A DNA stretch of 64,000 nucleotides from Pseudoxanthomonas suwonensis J47 (GCF_000513955.1 NZ_AZUZ01000022.1:1-64000); one strand, 5' to 3'. Numbered from the stretch's first letter, positions 9,653-18,996 are shown. Notes: generated by a model not told the origin, from the letters alone. Program-made: numbers and translations.

Positions 9653-10616
9653 GCCGGGTGCGCCCCTCGGGGCGCCGGAAGCGGACGCGGCGATCCGCGC
9701 CCGTGGCCTGACCCGCCGCTTCGGCGACCTGGTGGCCGTGGACCACGTCGACCTCGACGTGCCCCGGCGCCACGTCTACGGCTTCCTCGGCCCGAACGGT
9801 TCGGGCAAGTCGACCACCATCCGCATGCTCTGCGGCCTGCTCACGCCCAGCGAAGGCCAGATCGAGGTGCTGGGCCTGCGCGTGCCGGAGCAGGCCGAGG
9901 CGCTGCGCGGGCGGATCGGCTACATGACCCAGAAGTTCTCGCTGTTCGAGGACCTCACCGTGCGCGAGAACCTGGAGTTCCTCGCCGCGGTGCAGGGGCT
10001 GCCGCGGGCGCGCGCGGCGCGGCGCATCGACGAGCTGGTCGCACAGTACCACTTCGGGAACCGGCAGAAGCAGCTGGCCGGCACGCTCAGCGGCGGCCAG
10101 AAGCAGCGCCTGGCGCTGGCCGGCGCGGTGATCCAGGAGCCGGAACTGCTGTTCCTGGACGAGCCGACCAGCGCGGTCGACCCGGAGTCGCGCCGCGACT
10201 TCTGGGAAAAGCTCTTCGAGCTGGCCGACGCCGGCACCACCCTGCTGGTGTCCACCCACTACATGGACGAGGCCGAACGCTGCCATCGCCTGGCGATCCT
10301 CGACCGCGGCGTGCTGGTCGCCGACGGCTCGCCGGCCGAACTCACCGGCGCGCTGGCCGGGCGCACGCTGGCTGTGGCGGCGCATGATCCCCGCCGGGCC
10401 AAGCGCGCGCTGGAGCCGGTGCCCGGCGTGGCCAGCGTGGCCCAGGTCGGCAATACGCTGCGCGTGCTGCTGGAGGATGGCGAGGCGGTCGACGGCGCGC
10501 GTCAGGCGCTGCGCGGCGCCGGGCTGGACGCGCGCGTGGAGCTGGCCACGCCCAGCCTCGAGGACGTCTTCGTCGCCGCGACGCGCAGCCGCCCGCTGGA
10601 AGAGGCGCGGCCATGA
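9639..10616 (+). CDS. ABC exporter ATP-binding protein (YbhF-like)
   Basis: The 325-residue ATPase has Walker A GPNGSGKST at residues 51-59, the ABC signature LSGGQKQR near residue 148 and Walker B LLFLDEPTS. The C-terminal ~80 residues form the extension found in drug/efflux type ATPases of the DrrA/YbhF class. E. coli YbhF carries two fused ATPase domains, whereas this one has a single domain and must act as a dimer. It overlaps the genes on both sides (14 bases with HlyD, 4 bases with the permease), which indicates tight coupling. Confidence 0.94.
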   Translation: MRPTEPGAPLGAPEADAAIRARGLTRRFGDLVAVDHVDLDVPRRHVYGFLGPNGSGKSTTIRMLCGLLTPSEGQIEVLGLRVPEQAEALRGRIGYMTQKFSLFEDLTVRENLEFLAAVQGLPRARAARRIDELVAQYHFGNRQKQLAGTLSGGQKQRLALAGAVIQEPELLFLDEPTSAVDPESRRDFWEKLFELADAGTTLLVSTHYMDEAERCHRLAILDRGVLVADGSPAELTGALAGRTLAVAAHDPRRAKRALEPVPGVASVAQVGNTLRVLLEDGEAVDGARQALRGAGLDARVELATPSLEDVFVAATRSRPLEEARP

Positions 10617-11719
10617 GCGGGCGGCGGCTGTGGGCGGTGATGCTCAAGGAGCTGCGGCAGATGCGCCGCGACCGCATCACCCTGGCGATGATCGTGGCGA
10701 TCCCGGTGATGCAGCTGCTGCTGTTCGGCTACGCGATCAACACCAACCTGCGCGACCTGCCCGCGGGCATCGCCGACCAGGCGAATACCGCGGCCTCGCG
10801 CGCGCTGGTGATGGACATCGTCGCCACCAGCGTGGTGCGGCCGGTCGCGTTCGTCGAAACGCCCGCGCAGCTGATGGCGGCGATCCGCCGCGGCGAATAC
10901 GGCATCGGCATCGCCATCCCGCCGGACTTCGAGCGGCGCCGCGCCGAAGGCCGTGCGCAGGTACAGGTGCTGGTCGACGGCAGCGACAACGCCATGCAGA
11001 GCGCGGCGGTGCAGCTGGCGCAGGTGCCGGTGCAGGACGGAGTGGCGACGGCTTCGCCAGCGACGCGCAGGCTGGCCGAGCAGGCGATCTCGGTGGTGGC
11101 GTTCTTCAACCCGGAGCGGCGTTCGGCGGTGAACATCGTGCCGGGACTGATCGGGGTGATCCTGACCATGACCATGGTGCTGTTCACCGGCGTGTCGATC
11201 GTGCGCGAACGCGAGCGCGGCAACATGGAACTGCTGATCGCCACGCCGGTCAGTCGCGCCGAGCTGATGACCGGCAAGGTGGCGCCGTACATCGTCATCG
11301 GCCTGCTGCAGACCACGCTGGTGCTGCTGCTGGGCATGTGGCTGTTCCAGGTGCCGCTCAACGGCAGCCTGCTGCATGTGTACCTGGCGGCGCTGCTGTT
11401 GATCGTGGCCAACCTGACCCTGGGGCTGCTGATCTCGACGCGGGCCAGGTCGCAGTTCCAGGCGATGCAGATGACCTTCTTCGTGTTCCTGCCGTCGATC
11501 CTGCTGTCGGGCTTCATGTTCCCGTTCGCGGGCATGCCGGTGGCGGTGCAGTGGCTGGCCGAGGTCCTGCCGCTGACGCATTTCCTGCGCCTGGTGCGCG
11601 GCATCATGCTGCGCGGCGCCAGCCTGTGGGACCTGTGGCCGGACGTGCTGGCGCTGGTCGCTTTCACCACGGTGATGATGACCGCGGCGATCCTGCAGTT
11701 CCGCAAGCGGCTGGATTGA
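10613..11719 (+). CDS. ABC-2 type exporter permease (YbhR/YbhS-like)
   Basis: The 368-residue membrane protein has one N-terminal helix, a long extracytoplasmic domain (about 45-180) and five C-terminal helices, the ABC2_membrane_3 layout of YbhR/YbhS. The segment RERERGNMELLIATPVSRAELMTGK is the usual cytoplasmic coupling region. The start overlaps the ATPase stop (ATGA). Only one permease is present where E. coli has two, so the transporter is probably a homodimer. No outer-membrane channel gene is adjacent, so a TolC-like partner would be encoded elsewhere. The substrate is unknown. Confidence 0.92.
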   Translation: MSGRRLWAVMLKELRQMRRDRITLAMIVAIPVMQLLLFGYAINTNLRDLPAGIADQANTAASRALVMDIVATSVVRPVAFVETPAQLMAAIRRGEYGIGIAIPPDFERRRAEGRAQVQVLVDGSDNAMQSAAVQLAQVPVQDGVATASPATRRLAEQAISVVAFFNPERRSAVNIVPGLIGVILTMTMVLFTGVSIVRERERGNMELLIATPVSRAELMTGKVAPYIVIGLLQTTLVLLLGMWLFQVPLNGSLLHVYLAALLLIVANLTLGLLISTRARSQFQAMQMTFFVFLPSILLSGFMFPFAGMPVAVQWLAEVLPLTHFLRLVRGIMLRGASLWDLWPDVLALVAFTTVMMTAAILQFRKRLD

Positions 11720-11781
11720 GGAGGCGTTGCGTCCGCGGCATTGGTGATGGCGGAAAGCCGAAAGCGAAAAGCGGGTGCGTA

Positions 11782-11845
11782 GGCTTCGGACGCGGAACCG
11801 CGCGATGCGGCATACCCCCGCGCTGCCGCGGCTCCGTCCGAAGCC
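11782..11845. repeat. Large imperfect hairpin between convergent genes
   Basis: The 11-base arm GGCTTCGGACG at 11782-11792 is perfectly inverted at 11835-11845, and the inner bases can pair further (GCGG/CCGC). It lies between the convergent permease and miaB genes and may act as a bidirectional terminator or belong to a dispersed palindromic repeat family. Confidence 0.6.
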
Positions 11846-11860
11846 GATCCCCCAGACGCC

Positions 11861-11903
11861 GTTGCTGTTGCTGTTGCGGTTGCAGTTGCTGCTGCTGCTG
11901 CTG
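11861..11903. repeat. GTT/GCT trinucleotide-type simple repeat
   Basis: About 43 bases are built of GTTGCT and CTG units with two interruptions. No credible gene covers it. Similar TTGCTG-rich runs are known from Xanthomonadaceae intergenic regions; the length could vary by slippage. Confidence 0.7.
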
Positions 11904-11964
11904 CCGTTAGGGTCGCTGCGCTTGCAACTGCAGCCGGTTTGCCCGGACGGGAGAGCGCGCACTC

Positions 11965-13434
11965 TTACGCCGCGGCGTCCCCGTCGCGCACGGCCACGCG
12001 GCCGCGGAGGGAGTTGGTCAGGGCTTCGGTGATCACCACGTCGACGAACTGGCCGACCAGGCGCGGATGGCCCGGGAAGTTCACCGAACGCATGTTCTCG
12101 GTCTTGCCGGTCAGCTCGTTCGGGTTCTTCTTCGACGGCCCTTCCACCAGTACCGTCTGCACCGTGCCGACCATCGCCTGCGAGATCCTCGCCGCGTTGG
12201 CGTTGATCGCCGCCTGCAGCCGCTCCAGGCGCGCGTGCTTGACCGCGTCGGGCGTGTCGTCCTGCAGGTCCGCCGCCGGCGTGCCCGGACGGCGCGAATA
12301 GATGAAGGAAAAGCTCTGGTCGAAGCCCACGTCCTCGATCAGCTTCATGGTCTTCTCGAAGTCCGCGTCGGTCTCACCGGGGAAGCCGACGATGAAGTCC
12401 GAGGAGATCGAGATGTCCGGGCGCACCGCGCGCAGCTTGCGGATCTTCTGCTTGAACTCCAGCGCCGTGTAGCCGCGCTTCATCGCGCTGAGGATGCGGT
12501 CGCTGCCGGCCTGCACCGGCAGGTGCAGGTAGTTGGCCAGCTGCGGCACGTCGCGGTACGCCTCCACCAGCGAGTCGGAGAACTCCAGCGGGTGCGAGGT
12601 GGTGAAGCGGATCCGGCCGATGCCCTCGATCTGGGCGATGGTGCGGATCAGCAGGCCCAGGTCGGCGACTTCCTCCGTATCCGGGCCCATCGGCCCGCGG
12701 TAGGCGTTGACGTTCTGGCCCAGCAGGTTGATCTCGCGCACGCCCTGCGCCGCCAGCTGCGCCACCTCGACCAGCACGTCCTCGAACGGACGGCTGACCT
12801 CGGTGCCGCGGGTGTAGGGCACCACGCAGAACGAGCAGTACTTCGAGCAGCCTTCCATGATCGAGACGAAGGCGCTCGGCCCTTCGGCGCGCGGCTCCGG
12901 CAGGCGGTCGAACTTCTCGATCTCCGGGAAGGAGATGTCCACCTGCGGCCGGTTCTGCTCGCGGCGGGCGCGGATCAGCTCCGGCAGGCGGTGCAGGGTC
13001 TGCGGGCCGAACACCAGGTCGACGTACGGCGCGCGCTTGACGATGGCCTCGCCTTCCTGGGAGGCCACGCAGCCGCCGACGCCGATGATCACCTCGCGGC
13101 CCTGGCCCTTGAGCGCCTTCCAGCGGCCGAGCTGGCTGAACACCTTCTCCTGGGCCTTCTCGCGGATCGAACAGGTGTTGACCAGGACGACGTCGGCCTC
13201 TTCCGGGTTGTCGGTCAGCTCCAGGCCCTCGTGTTCAGCCAGCACGTCGGCCATGCGCGCCGAGTCGTACTCGTTCATCTGGCAGCCGTGGGTCTTGATG
13301 AAGAGCTTGCCGCGGGCGCCACCCGGGATCGGGCGCGGGCCGGCGGACGGCAGCGGGACCAGGGCGGGAGCGGGGGAGGCGGGCGCGATGGCGGCGTCCG
13401 GAGCGGTGTCCGGCGAGGCGGTCATCCCGGTCAT
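11965..13434 (-). CDS. miaB: tRNA-2-methylthio-N6-dimethylallyladenosine synthase MiaB
   Basis: The 489-residue radical SAM enzyme methylthiolates i6A37 in tRNAs. The N-terminal MTTase domain begins at [16 protein letters not shown], with its three cluster Cys residues in HGCQMN, NTCSIR and GGCVAS. The radical SAM motif is CSKYCSFC (CxxxCxxC), and a TRAM domain closes the protein. The first ~50 residues are a low-complexity Pro/Ala extension. The ATG at 13434 ([10 protein letters not shown]) is chosen; a longer frame runs into the divergent transglycosylase region. In many relatives miaB is immediately upstream of ybeZ; here an exporter operon intervenes. Confidence 0.96.
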   Translation of the reverse strand: MTGMTASPDTAPDAAIAPASPAPALVPLPSAGPRPIPGGARGKLFIKTHGCQMNEYDSARMADVLAEHEGLELTDNPEEADVVLVNTCSIREKAQEKVFSQLGRWKALKGQGREVIIGVGGCVASQEGEAIVKRAPYVDLVFGPQTLHRLPELIRARREQNRPQVDISFPEIEKFDRLPEPRAEGPSAFVSIMEGCSKYCSFCVVPYTRGTEVSRPFEDVLVEVAQLAAQGVREINLLGQNVNAYRGPMGPDTEEVADLGLLIRTIAQIEGIGRIRFTTSHPLEFSDSLVEAYRDVPQLANYLHLPVQAGSDRILSAMKRGYTALEFKQKIRKLRAVRPDISISSDFIVGFPGETDADFEKTMKLIEDVGFDQSFSFIYSRRPGTPAADLQDDTPDAVKHARLERLQAAINANAARISQAMVGTVQTVLVEGPSKKNPNELTGKTENMRSVNFPGHPRLVGQFVDVVITEALTNSLRGRVAVRDGDAAA

Positions 13435-13561
13435 GGCGGTTATTCCAGGCGGGTAGGAAGCCGGATAGTTTAGCCGGGACGGGGCCGGGCTGGCCTCCGG
13501 GAGGTGCCCGGGGCGGGCGGGCCGCTTGGCAAGGCCGCGTGAAGCCGGGATACTCCGCGCC

Positions 13562-14482
13562 ATGAAGGGGAGCCTGGGGATCGCCGGCGGACTGCTGCTG
13601 GCACTGGCCGCCATGCCGGCCGGTGCGGCGACGCTGTACCGCTGCGTCGGCGAGGACGGGGTCGCCAGCTACGTCAACCGCAAGATCCCGGGCACCCAGT
13701 GCCGGGTCTTCCAGCACTACGTCCCCGAGCGCAAGGGCAGCCGGCCCAAGGTCGCCTCCGCCCCCGCCAGCCAGGCCCCGAGGGTCGTGCCGGCGAGTGC
13801 GGCGGGGACGGCGCCGACCATGGTGCCCGCCGCCGCCCGCAGCGACGCCATCGTCCCGGCGCCCCTGCCGGCCGCCAGTGCCCCGGCTGCCGGGGCGGCG
13901 CCACGGCGACGCGTCCAGGGCCAGGTCTACGCCTACGTGAAGGACGGCGTGCCGCACTACACCAGCCGGCCGCCGGCCGGCGGTGCCGGCGGCGTGCGCA
14001 CGATCGCCTACAGCTACATGGAGACCTGCTACGCCTGCGCGGTCAACCCGGGCGTCAGCTTCGCCACCGTGCGCCTCAACACCAGCGCCTACCAGGCCGA
14101 GATCGCCGCCGCGGCGCGCGAGTTCGGGGTGGAGGAAGCGGTCGTGCGCGCGATCATCCATGCCGAGTCGGCGTTCAACCCGACCGCGCTGTCGCACGCC
14201 GGGGCGCAGGGGCTGATGCAGCTGATGCCGGCCACGGCGCAGCGTTTCGGCGTGGCCGACAGCTTCGACGCCGGCCAGAACATCCGCGGCGGGGTCCAGT
14301 ACCTGGCCTGGCTGCTCAAGCGCTTCAACGGCGACCTGACCCTCGCCGCCGCCGGCTACAACGCCGGCGAGGGCGCGGTGGACCGCTACCGGGGCGTGCC
14401 GCCCTACAGCGAGACCCAGCGCTACGTGCAGCGGGTCGCGGTGCTCGCCGAGCGCTACCGCGGCGTGCTGGCCGCGCGCTGA
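13562..14482 (+). CDS. DUF4124-containing lytic transglycosylase (SLT domain)
   Basis: The 306-residue secreted protein has a signal peptide (cut after PAGAA, about residue 22), a DUF4124 module ([15 protein letters not shown]), a Pro/Ala linker, a second DUF4124-like stretch ([17 protein letters not shown]) and a C-terminal Slt70-type domain. The catalytic Glu is in [14 protein letters not shown] and the family motifs [13 protein letters not shown] and [10 protein letters not shown] follow. It cleaves peptidoglycan glycan strands in the periplasm. It is divergent from miaB with a 127-base gap holding both promoters. Confidence 0.93.
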   Translation: MKGSLGIAGGLLLALAAMPAGAATLYRCVGEDGVASYVNRKIPGTQCRVFQHYVPERKGSRPKVASAPASQAPRVVPASAAGTAPTMVPAAARSDAIVPAPLPAASAPAAGAAPRRRVQGQVYAYVKDGVPHYTSRPPAGGAGGVRTIAYSYMETCYACAVNPGVSFATVRLNTSAYQAEIAAAAREFGVEEAVVRAIIHAESAFNPTALSHAGAQGLMQLMPATAQRFGVADSFDAGQNIRGGVQYLAWLLKRFNGDLTLAAAGYNAGEGAVDRYRGVPPYSETQRYVQRVAVLAERYRGVLAAR

Positions 14483-14629
14483 TGCCCATGGACGGACATG
14501 CTGGCGCCATTGTCGGCCTGTTAAGCGTTCCGTTACACTTCCCCGTCTTTTGCGTCCGGACGTTCCGCTCTTGGACCGTCCGCGCCGCAGGCAGCCAACG
14601 CTACCAGCAGAAGATTTTCGGAGTGCCGG

Positions 14630-15247
14630 ATGGCCAACGATGAGGTCCACAAGCCCGTGAACACGGGCCGACGCCGGTTCCTGACCGCCACCACCGTAGC
14701 GGTGGGCGCAGTCGGAGCTGGTTTCGCCGCAGTGCCGTTCATCAAGTCGTGGAACCCGAGCGCGAGGGCCAAGCTGGCCGGCGCACCGGTGACCGCCGAC
14801 ATCAGCGCCCTCCAGGAGGGCCAGCGACTGATCCTGGAGTGGCGCGGCCAGCCGATCTGGATCGTCAAGCGCTCCAAGGCCGTGCTCGACGCGCTGCCGA
14901 CCCTCGACGGCCGCCTGCGCGACCCGAAGTCGGACAACGCCGACCAGCAGCCGGAGTACGTGCGCCAGGCCAACCCGCAGCTGCGCTCGCTCAAGCCGGA
15001 GATCTCGGTCCTGGTCGGCCTGTGCACCCATCTGGGCTGCTCGCCGGAAATGGCCGCCGAAATCCGCCCCGAGCCGTTCGATCCGGAGTGGAAGGGCGGT
15101 TACTTCTGCCCCTGCCACAAGTCGCGCTTCGACATGGCCGGGCGCGTGTTCCAGGGCGTGCCGGCGCCGACCAACCTGGTCGTGCCGCCGCACCACTACG
15201 CCGACGACAACACGATCGTCATCGGCGTCGATCCGCAGGGGGCGTAA
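14630..15247 (+). CDS. petA: Ubiquinol-cytochrome c reductase iron-sulfur (Rieske) subunit
   Basis: The 205-residue Rieske subunit of complex III carries a Tat-type N-terminus (RRRF then a hydrophobic anchor helix, residues 14-40) that stays as membrane anchor. The 2Fe-2S ligands are in CTHLGC (C132, H134) and CPCHKS (C160, H163). It transfers electrons from ubiquinol to cytochrome c1. It is the first gene of petABC, with petB starting 3 bases after its stop. Confidence 0.97.
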   Translation: MANDEVHKPVNTGRRRFLTATTVAVGAVGAGFAAVPFIKSWNPSARAKLAGAPVTADISALQEGQRLILEWRGQPIWIVKRSKAVLDALPTLDGRLRDPKSDNADQQPEYVRQANPQLRSLKPEISVLVGLCTHLGCSPEMAAEIRPEPFDPEWKGGYFCPCHKSRFDMAGRVFQGVPAPTNLVVPPHHYADDNTIVIGVDPQGA

Positions 15248-15250
15248 GCG

Positions 15251-16510
15251 ATGGCGAACATCATCACCCGCACCGTCGAAGGCGTGATGGGCTGGGTCAA
15301 CGACCGCGCCCCGGCGCTGGCGCCGATGTACCGGAAGCACATGTCCGAGTACTACGCGCCGAAGAACTTCAACATCTGGTACATCTTCGGCGTGCTGTCG
15401 ATGGTGGTGCTGGTCAACCAGCTGGTGACCGGCATCTTCCTGACCATGCACTACAAGCCGAGCGCGGCCGAGGCCTTCGCCTCGGTCGAGTACATCATGC
15501 GCGACGTGGAGTGGGGCTGGCTGATCCGGTACATGCACAGCACCGGCGCCTCGCTGTTCTTCATCGTCGTCTACCTGCACATGTTCCGCGGCCTGATGTA
15601 CGGCTCGTACCAGAAGCCGCGCGAGCTGGTGTGGATCCTCGGCATGCTGATCTACCTGGTGCTGATGGCCGAGGCCTTCATGGGCTACGTGCTGCCGTGG
15701 GGCCAGATGTCGTTCTGGGGCGCCAAGGTGATCATCTCGCTGTTCGGCGCGATCCCGGTGATCGGCCAGGGCCTGACCGAGTGGATCATGGGCGACTACC
15801 TGCCGTCCGACGCCACCCTGGGCCGCTTCTTCGCCCTGCACGTGATCGCCCTGCCGCTGGTCCTGCTGCTGCTGGTGGTCCTGCACCTGGGCGCGCTGCA
15901 CGAGGTCGGCTCGAACAACCCGGACGGCGTGGAGATCAAGAAGGGCCCGAAGGGCAACCGCTGGTCGCCCACCGCCCCGGCCGACGGCGTGCCGTTCCAT
16001 CCGTACTACACGGTGAAGGACACCTTCTACGTGTTCGCGATGATGGTCATCGCCGCCTTCATCATCTTCTTCGCCCCGGCGTTCGGCGGCTGGTTCCTCG
16101 AGCACGACAACTTCACCGAGGCCAACAAGCTGGTCACCCCGGAGCACATCAAGCCGGTGTGGTACTACACGCCCTTCTACGCGATGCTGCGCGTGGTCCC
16201 CGACAAGCTCGGCGGCGTGCTGGTGATGTTCGGCGCGATCGCGATCCTGTTCGCCCTGCCGTGGCTGGACCGCTCCAAGGCCAAGTCCTACCGCTACCGC
16301 GGCTGGCTGTCGTGGGTGCTGCTGCTGGGCTTCGCCTTCAGCTTCGTCTGGCTGGGCAAGATCGGCGCGGGCCCCGGCACCGACCCGGTGGAGACCATCG
16401 TCGGCCGCGTGCTGACCGTCTACTACTTCCTTTTCTTCCTGACCATGCCGCTGTGGACCAAGCTGGACAAGACCAAGCCGGTGCCGGAACGGGTGACGAC
16501 GCATGACTAA
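15251..16510 (+). CDS. petB: Cytochrome b subunit of the bc1 complex
   Basis: The 419-residue integral membrane protein contains the full cytochrome b N- and C-terminal domains with heme-ligand His residues in helices B and D (for example MHSTGASLFF and FFALHVIALP). The Qo-site motif appears as P-[DE]-W-Y-like KPVWYYTPFYAML. About nine helices are visible. It overlaps petC by 8 bases. Confidence 0.97.
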   Translation: MANIITRTVEGVMGWVNDRAPALAPMYRKHMSEYYAPKNFNIWYIFGVLSMVVLVNQLVTGIFLTMHYKPSAAEAFASVEYIMRDVEWGWLIRYMHSTGASLFFIVVYLHMFRGLMYGSYQKPRELVWILGMLIYLVLMAEAFMGYVLPWGQMSFWGAKVIISLFGAIPVIGQGLTEWIMGDYLPSDATLGRFFALHVIALPLVLLLLVVLHLGALHEVGSNNPDGVEIKKGPKGNRWSPTAPADGVPFHPYYTVKDTFYVFAMMVIAAFIIFFAPAFGGWFLEHDNFTEANKLVTPEHIKPVWYYTPFYAMLRVVPDKLGGVLVMFGAIAILFALPWLDRSKAKSYRYRGWLSWVLLLGFAFSFVWLGKIGAGPGTDPVETIVGRVLTVYYFLFFLTMPLWTKLDKTKPVPERVTTHD

Positions 16511-17246
16511 GAAGTGGATTGCCCTGCTGGCCTCTGCCGCCGCCGGCCTGCTGTTCTCCGCCGCCGCGCTCGCCGCCTCGGGCGGCAACCTGCAGCAGGC
16601 GGGCAACGACCTGTCCGACAAGGCTTCGCTGCAGCGCGGCGCCGCGCTGTACATGAACTACTGCTCGGGCTGCCATTCGCTGAAGTTCCTGCGCTACTCG
16701 CGCATGGGCGACGACCTGGGCCTGACCGAAGAAGAGGTGATGCAGAACCTCAACTTCACCGGCGCCAAGTACGGCGAGCAGATCCAGGTGGCCATGCGCG
16801 ACGCGGACGGCACCGAGTGGTTCGGCAAGATGCCGCCGGACCTGAGCCTGATCTCGCGCGTGCGCGGCAGCAACTGGATCTACACCTACCTCAAGTCGTT
16901 CTACCTGGACGAGTCGCGTCCGCTGGGCTGGAACAACCAGCTGTTCCCGAACGTGTCCATGCCCAACCCGCTGTGGGAGCTGCAGGGCCTGCAGCACGCC
17001 GAGTTCGGCGCGCCGGACGAAGCGGGCGAGCGCCATCCGGAGCGACTGGTGGTGACCTCCGCCGGCCAGCTGTCGGCGGTGGAGTTCGACCAGGCGGTGC
17101 GCGACATCACCAACTTCCTCGAGTACGCCGGCGAGCCGGCCGCGCTCAAGCGCCAGGCGATCGGCGTGTGGGTGATCCTGTTCCTGGTCGCGCTGTCGTT
17201 CCTGGCCTACCTGCTCAAGCAGGAATACTGGTCGGACGTGCACTGA
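16503..17246 (+). CDS. petC: Cytochrome c1 subunit of the bc1 complex
   Basis: The 247-residue protein has a signal peptide (about residues 1-25), the covalent heme site CSGCH at residues 54-58, a Met-containing axial ligand region and a C-terminal membrane anchor (VWVILFLVALSFLAYLL). It accepts electrons from the Rieske protein in the periplasm. The start lies 8 bases inside petB. A GC-rich hairpin follows 10 bases after the stop. Confidence 0.97.
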   Translation: MTKKWIALLASAAAGLLFSAAALAASGGNLQQAGNDLSDKASLQRGAALYMNYCSGCHSLKFLRYSRMGDDLGLTEEEVMQNLNFTGAKYGEQIQVAMRDADGTEWFGKMPPDLSLISRVRGSNWIYTYLKSFYLDESRPLGWNNQLFPNVSMPNPLWELQGLQHAEFGAPDEAGERHPERLVVTSAGQLSAVEFDQAVRDITNFLEYAGEPAALKRQAIGVWVILFLVALSFLAYLLKQEYWSDVH

Positions 17247-17255
17247 TCCAACGGC

Positions 17256-17278
17256 GCCGCGCCCGGGATGGGCGCGGC
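17256..17278 (+). terminator. GC hairpin after petC
   Basis: A perfect 9-bp stem (GCCGCGCCC with GGGCGCGGC) encloses a 5-base loop just after the petC stop. No T-run follows, so it is either a weak or attenuating terminator before sspA or an mRNA 3' stabiliser. Confidence 0.5.
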
Positions 17279-17416
17279 CCGCCCCCGGAAAGGGGCCATA
17301 CGGCCTTGCGCTTTTCAGTCGTGGGCCTGCACACTCGGGGGAAGGAGGCGACTGCCGGCGAGGGGCCTGGCAGCGCCGCAAGCGGCCGGCGGATTCCGGC
17401 CGTCTCGGAGGCCTAG

Positions 17417-18052
17417 ATGGCAGCGAGCGTGCGCATGCGCAATACCCTGACGTTGTTCTCGTCCGTCGATGACGTGCTCTGTCATCGGGTCCGCCTGGTC
17501 CTGGCGGCCAAGGGCGTGACCTACGACCTGGTCCCGGTCGACGCGCAGAATCCGCCCGAGGACCTCATCCACCTCAACCCCTACCACTCGGTGCCGACCC
17601 TGGTCGAGCGCGAGCTGGTGCTGTACGCCGCCTCGGTGGTGAGCGAGTACCTCGACGAACGTTACCCGCATCCGCCGCTGATGCCGGTCGATCCGCTTTC
17701 GCGCGCGCGCCTGCGCCTGGCGATGCTGCGCATCGAGCACGACTGGGTGCCGCAGGTGCAGGCGATCCAGCTGGGCAACAGGCAGCAGGCCGAGGCCGGC
17801 CGCAAGCGCCTGCGCGAGCTGCTGACCGAATCGCTGCCGCTGTTCCGCGCCAGCAAGTTCTTCCTCAATCCCGAAATGAGCCTGGCCGACTGCGCGATGG
17901 CGCCGATCATCTGGCGCCTGCAGGCGCTGGACGTGCCGCTGCCGAAGGACGGCAAGCCGATCGAGGATTACGGCAACCGCATCTTCCGCAACCCGGGCTT
18001 CCTGCGCAGCCTCACCGACCAGGAAAAGAAGCTGCGCGAGTTGCCGGCCTGA
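17417..18052 (+). CDS. sspA: Stringent starvation protein A (SspA, GST-fold)
   Basis: The 211-residue protein has a thioredoxin-like N-terminal GST domain (residues 9-85, with NPYHSVPTLVERELVLY and EYLDERYP) and an all-helical C-terminal domain. SspA homologues bind RNA polymerase and alter transcription under starvation and acid stress; most lack GST activity. The petABC-sspA-sspB order is typical of gamma- and betaproteobacteria. The start chosen gives MAASVRMRNTL; a later ATG (MRNTL) is possible. Confidence 0.94.
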   Translation: MAASVRMRNTLTLFSSVDDVLCHRVRLVLAAKGVTYDLVPVDAQNPPEDLIHLNPYHSVPTLVERELVLYAASVVSEYLDERYPHPPLMPVDPLSRARLRLAMLRIEHDWVPQVQAIQLGNRQQAEAGRKRLRELLTESLPLFRASKFFLNPEMSLADCAMAPIIWRLQALDVPLPKDGKPIEDYGNRIFRNPGFLRSLTDQEKKLRELPA

Positions 18053-18100
18053 CCGGCGGCCTTCGCGGCGGAAAACGCCGCGGAGGCGTAGACTGTACGC

Positions 18101-18559
18101 ATGAGCGACGACGTCCCGCGCATGACCAGCTACCGCCCGTACCTGCTGCGGGCGCTGACCGAGTGGATCAACGACAACGGCATGACCCCGCACATCCTCG
18201 TGGATGCCGGGGTGCCGGGCGTGCGTGTGCCGCCGGGTGCGGTGCGCGAGGGCAAGGTCGTGCTCAACATCGCCGACCGCGCCGTGGTCGGCCTGCACAT
18301 GGACAACGAGTGGATCGGCTTCACCGCGCGCTTCGGCGGGGTGAGCCAGCCGGTCAGCGTGCCGGTGGGCGCGGTGCTGGCCGTGTACGCGCGGGAGACC
18401 GGGCAGGGCATGGTCCTGCCGGAGGAAAGCGCCGGTGCGCCGGAGCCGCCGGAAGACCATGACGGCCACCACGACGGCCACGACGGCGACGACCATCCGC
18501 CGGAAACCCCGCCGGAACCGCCCGCGGGCAAGCGCCCGCACCTGCGGGTGGTGAAGTAA
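18101..18559 (+). CDS. sspB: ClpXP protease specificity-enhancing factor SspB
   Basis: The 152-residue adaptor delivers ssrA-tagged proteins to ClpXP. The folded part (about 5-110) contains the family stretch YLLRALTEWINDNGMTPHI and the C-terminal ClpX-tethering end GKRPHLRVVK. The linker between them is odd: it is rich in His and Asp (positions about 122-140, HDGHHDGHDGD), a possible metal-binding patch not needed for the adaptor function. It follows sspA after 48 bases. Confidence 0.95.
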   Translation: MSDDVPRMTSYRPYLLRALTEWINDNGMTPHILVDAGVPGVRVPPGAVREGKVVLNIADRAVVGLHMDNEWIGFTARFGGVSQPVSVPVGAVLAVYARETGQGMVLPEESAGAPEPPEDHDGHHDGHDGDDHPPETPPEPPAGKRPHLRVVK

Positions 18560-18570
18560 GCCGGGAAGCC

Positions 18571-18589
18571 CGCCGCGCCGTCCGCGGCG
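18571..18589. terminator. Short GC hairpin between convergent sspB and DUF3301 genes
   Basis: A 7-bp stem (CGCCGCG with CGCGGCG) and a 5-base loop lie in the 36-base gap between convergent stops. There is no T-run, so terminator function is only suggested by position. Confidence 0.35.
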
Positions 18590-18595
18590 ACGTCG

Positions 18596-18940
18596 CTACT
18601 GCCCGCCGTCGCGCGGCGTGAACGGCAGGACCCGCCCGCCCTGCGCCGGTCCGGTGAACGAGACCAGACGCTCGCCGCGCAGCACCATGCGCCCGACGTG
18701 GCGTTCGATGCCGTCCTCCGAGTAGTCGAAGCGGAAGCTGCGCTCCAGCCCCAGCCAGCCGTCCTCGCGGCGGTACAGGCGCACGCCGGTGCCGTGCACG
18801 CTGTGGTCGAGCCACTGCACATTGGCGGCGGCGCAGGCATCGCGGCCGAGCGCCTCGGCGCGTTCGGCGGCCGCGCGCGAGGCGTTCCACCACGCGGCGA
18901 TGGCCGCACCGGCAATCATCAACAGGATCAGGCTGGGCAT
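18596..18940 (-). CDS. DUF3301 family membrane-anchored protein
   Basis: The 114-residue protein has one N-terminal membrane helix (about residues 3-18) and a small soluble domain with the DUF3301 pattern: ALGRDACAAANVQWLDHSV followed by a strand-rich segment with LYRREDGWLGLERSFRFDYS. The family has no established function. It is convergent with sspB, a placement that recurs in relatives as far as I recall. The upstream gap to the DUF2272 gene is 56 bases, so the two may be co-transcribed. Confidence 0.85.
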   Translation of the reverse strand: MPSLILLMIAGAAIAAWWNASRAAAERAEALGRDACAAANVQWLDHSVHGTGVRLYRREDGWLGLERSFRFDYSEDGIERHVGRMVLRGERLVSFTGPAQGGRVLPFTPRDGGQ

Positions 18941-18996
18941 GCGCGAACTTTAGCCGAAGCATGCAGCCCACGATGCGCGGCGTCGCGTCGGCGCGC

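Noticed and set aside
11861-11910. Leu/Gln repeat coding region
   Set aside because: The frame has no plausible start or conserved flank and lies between convergent genes; it is a simple repeat.
13235-16654. A 1139-codon minus-strand frame across the transglycosylase and petAB
   Set aside because: Antisense to conserved genes, with the same His/Arg/Asp-rich shadow composition.
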